Source: Bradyrhizobium sp. JYMT SZCCT0428
GTDB taxonomy: Bacteria > Pseudomonadota > Alphaproteobacteria > Rhizobiales > Xanthobacteraceae
Direction of reading: 5' to 3'
NCBI RefSeq assembly: GCF_018131075.1
Contig: NZ_JAFCLS010000019.1
Span: 62,001 to 126,000 of the forward strand
Length of the DNA: 64,000 nt
Shown here one piece after another: positions 62,463 to 64,000 of the stretch. A program made the position numbers and the translations under genes. Each line of letters starts with the position of its first letter. The stretch's first letter is position 1. The notes under the pieces are model-generated. The model was not told the origin of the DNA, did no database searches, and worked only from the letters and a program-made list of their open reading frames with translations.

Positions 62463-64000
62463 ATGCTCATCAAGCTTTCCCGTACCTTTGCGCTTGCGGC
62501 CGTTTTGCTGTCGTACCAACCGGCGATGGCCGAAACTGCGCTGCGCATCGCGATGACGGCGTCCGATATCCCGACCGCAACGGGAATGCCAAATAATGGC
62601 TTCGAAGGCATGCGCTTTCTGGGGTATCCGATCTTTGAAGGCTTGGTGCTGTGGGATTTGACCAGGACCGACCGATTGGCGACGTTGCGCCCCGGGCTCG
62701 CGGAGAAATGGGAGCAGGACCCGGCCGATAACAAGACATGGATATTCCATCTGCGCCGCGGTGTGAAATTCCACGACGGCACCGATTTCAACGCGGATGC
62801 CGTGATCTGGAACCTTGATCGCTATTTCAACAATAGCAGCCCACAATTTGAGCCGCCAAGCTCGGCAATTTCGCGGGCCCGCGTCCCGATCATGGGAAGT
62901 TACAAGAAGGTCGATGACGATACCGTCGCCATCACCACGACCAAGCCAGCGTCTTACTTTCCCTATATGGCGGTGTACCTTCTGTTCACGTCGCCAACAT
63001 CGTTCGAGAAGGCTGGCCGGGAGTGGGCCAAGGTCGCGACGTTGCCCGCTGCAGGCACCGGTCCATTCCGCATCACCAAGGTCGTGCCACGGCAGGAAGC
63101 CAATCTCGCCCGCTGGGATAAATACTGGGACCCCAGCCGGATGGCGAAGGTCGACAACGTCGTGCTGATGCCGATCCCCGAAGCGAATTCACGGCTGGCT
63201 GCGTTGCGCGCCGGCCAGGTCGACTGGATCGAAGTGCCACCGCCCGATGGTCTCGCCTCACTGAAATCGGCGGGCTTCACCATCACGACCGGTTCATATC
63301 CGCATGTCTGGCCCTGGTTCTACAACATCGGCGCGACCAACAGCCCTTTCAAGGACGTCAGGGTTCGCCAGGCTTTGAACTATTGCATCGATCGGGAAGG
63401 GCTGGTGTCGCTTCTCAACGGGACCGCGGAGCCGTCGGTTGGCTGGCTCAAGGCGAGCGATCCCGATTTCGGAAGCCCGGTCAACCGCTACAAATTCGAC
63501 GCGGCCAAAGGCAAAGCGCTGCTAGCCGAAGCGGGATACACGCCGGCGAAGCCGTTATCCTTCAAGGCGCTGATCTCGAATTCCGGTTCGGGCCAAATGT
63601 TGCCTTTGCCGATGAACGAATTCCTGCAGCAGAACCTCAAAGAAAATTGCGGGGTGAATGTGGAAGTCGGCGTGATCGAATGGCAGGTTTTGTTGACGGC
63701 GGCCCGCGCCACACCCGATCACGCAAGCCTGCAGGGCGCGATGGTGCTCAACATCAGCTCGCCATCGTCGGATGCCGGCGTCATGGCGCGTTACTTTGCG
63801 GCGGCCAATTTTTCGCCGAACGGATTCAATTTTGAGCAATGGAAGGACGATGAGTTCGAGGATGCGCTGAAGACGATTTCCGAGGCGACGGACCCGAAAG
63901 CCATCTCGGCCGCCTATCGCAAGGCGCACGAACGCATCGTCGATAATCCTCCCTGGCTTTTCATCGTCCACGATCTTAACCCGCGTGCGATGAGCCCGAA
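62463..64000 (+). CDS. ABC transporter substrate-binding protein, family 5 (partial)
   Basis: A frame open to the right edge (512 codons seen). GGAGG 6 nt before ATG 62463. Signal peptide (TFALAAVLLSYQPAMA), then ALRIAMTASDIPTATGMPNN, YPIFEGLVLWDLT, WIFHLRRGVKFHDGTDFNAD, TGPFRITKVVPRQEANLARW and DVRVRQALNYCIDREGLVSL, the landmarks of the peptide/nickel (DppA/OppA) family SBP_bac_5. Probably the first gene of a transport operon continuing beyond the window. Ligand not deducible. Confidence 0.95.
   Translation, partial: MLIKLSRTFALAAVLLSYQPAMAETALRIAMTASDIPTATGMPNNGFEGMRFLGYPIFEGLVLWDLTRTDRLATLRPGLAEKWEQDPADNKTWIFHLRRGVKFHDGTDFNADAVIWNLDRYFNNSSPQFEPPSSAISRARVPIMGSYKKVDDDTVAITTTKPASYFPYMAVYLLFTSPTSFEKAGREWAKVATLPAAGTGPFRITKVVPRQEANLARWDKYWDPSRMAKVDNVVLMPIPEANSRLAALRAGQVDWIEVPPPDGLASLKSAGFTITTGSYPHVWPWFYNIGATNSPFKDVRVRQALNYCIDREGLVSLLNGTAEPSVGWLKASDPDFGSPVNRYKFDAAKGKALLAEAGYTPAKPLSFKALISNSGSGQMLPLPMNEFLQQNLKENCGVNVEVGVIEWQVLLTAARATPDHASLQGAMVLNISSPSSDAGVMARYFAAANFSPNGFNFEQWKDDEFEDALKTISEATDPKAISAAYRKAHERIVDNPPWLFIVHDLNPRAMSP

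Overview
The window looks like chromosome of an alphaproteobacterium of the order Hyphomicrobiales, most likely Bradyrhizobium or a close relative (Nitrobacteraceae). The basis is high-GC codon use, an alphaproteobacterial SOS box (GAAC-N7-GAAC) in front of recA, the zeta-type F1-ATPase inhibitor (DUF1476), the gene sets recA/alaS/icd and purC-purS-purQ, and several families of intergenic palindromes typical of that group. The genus is an inference; no ribosomal RNA or tRNA gene was seen.

Layout. (1) 1-8.1 kb: a MarR-type regulator (cut by the left edge), then a seven-gene cluster for short-chain amide or urea-like compounds: a signal-less AmiC-like binding protein, an amidase-signature hydrolase, and a LivH/SBP/LivM/LivG/LivF transporter. 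(2) 8.1-13.5 kb: a frameshifted thioesterase, a FrnE-type thiol oxidoreductase, a NIPSNAP protein, a coupled GNAT/JmjC-like pair and a cold-shock protein. (3) 13.7-19.1 kb: a class IV aminotransferase, a ferric-reductase-like membrane protein with a Tat-exported dioxygenase-like partner, and a vanadium-haloperoxidase-like protein followed by a CxxCH protein. (4) 19.1-27.1 kb: a sparse accessory region with small proteins, a PilZ protein, an L,D-transpeptidase, an IS5-type insertion sequence, an extra shikimate dehydrogenase and many palindromic repeats. (5) 27.1-35.2 kb: many small secreted, lipoprotein or hypothetical genes, a caspase-fold protein, an HdeA-like protein, two pairs of small paralogues and three short peptides with double-glycine (bacteriocin-type) leaders. 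(6) 35.5-48.5 kb: recA, a tandem pair of DUF1835-like genes, a glycine-cleavage operon gcvT-gcvH-gcvP behind a tandem glycine riboswitch, alaS, and icd. (7) 48.6-58.7 kb: a hydrolase fused to a membrane domain, a TrmJ-DUF559 fusion, and a sigma-54 regulator divergent from a cyanate/nitrate-type locus. In that locus the binding-protein gene has been fused by deletion to a piece of the transporter ATPase gene, leaving only cyanase (cynS) intact. (8) 58.7-64 kb: purC-purS-purQ, a Bug-type binding protein coupled to purQ, a nitroreductase, and an ABC peptide-type binding protein cut by the right edge.

Most noteworthy are (a) the double-glycine leader peptides at 33.2-34.9 kb, each with its own Shine-Dalgarno and two with matching terminators, and (b) the NrtA/NrtD chimera behind an intact sigma-54 promoter with palindromic activator sites. 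The first two peptides (57 and 59 residues) are short enough to escape standard gene calling. The window does not contain the C39-peptidase exporter that would normally process such peptides.
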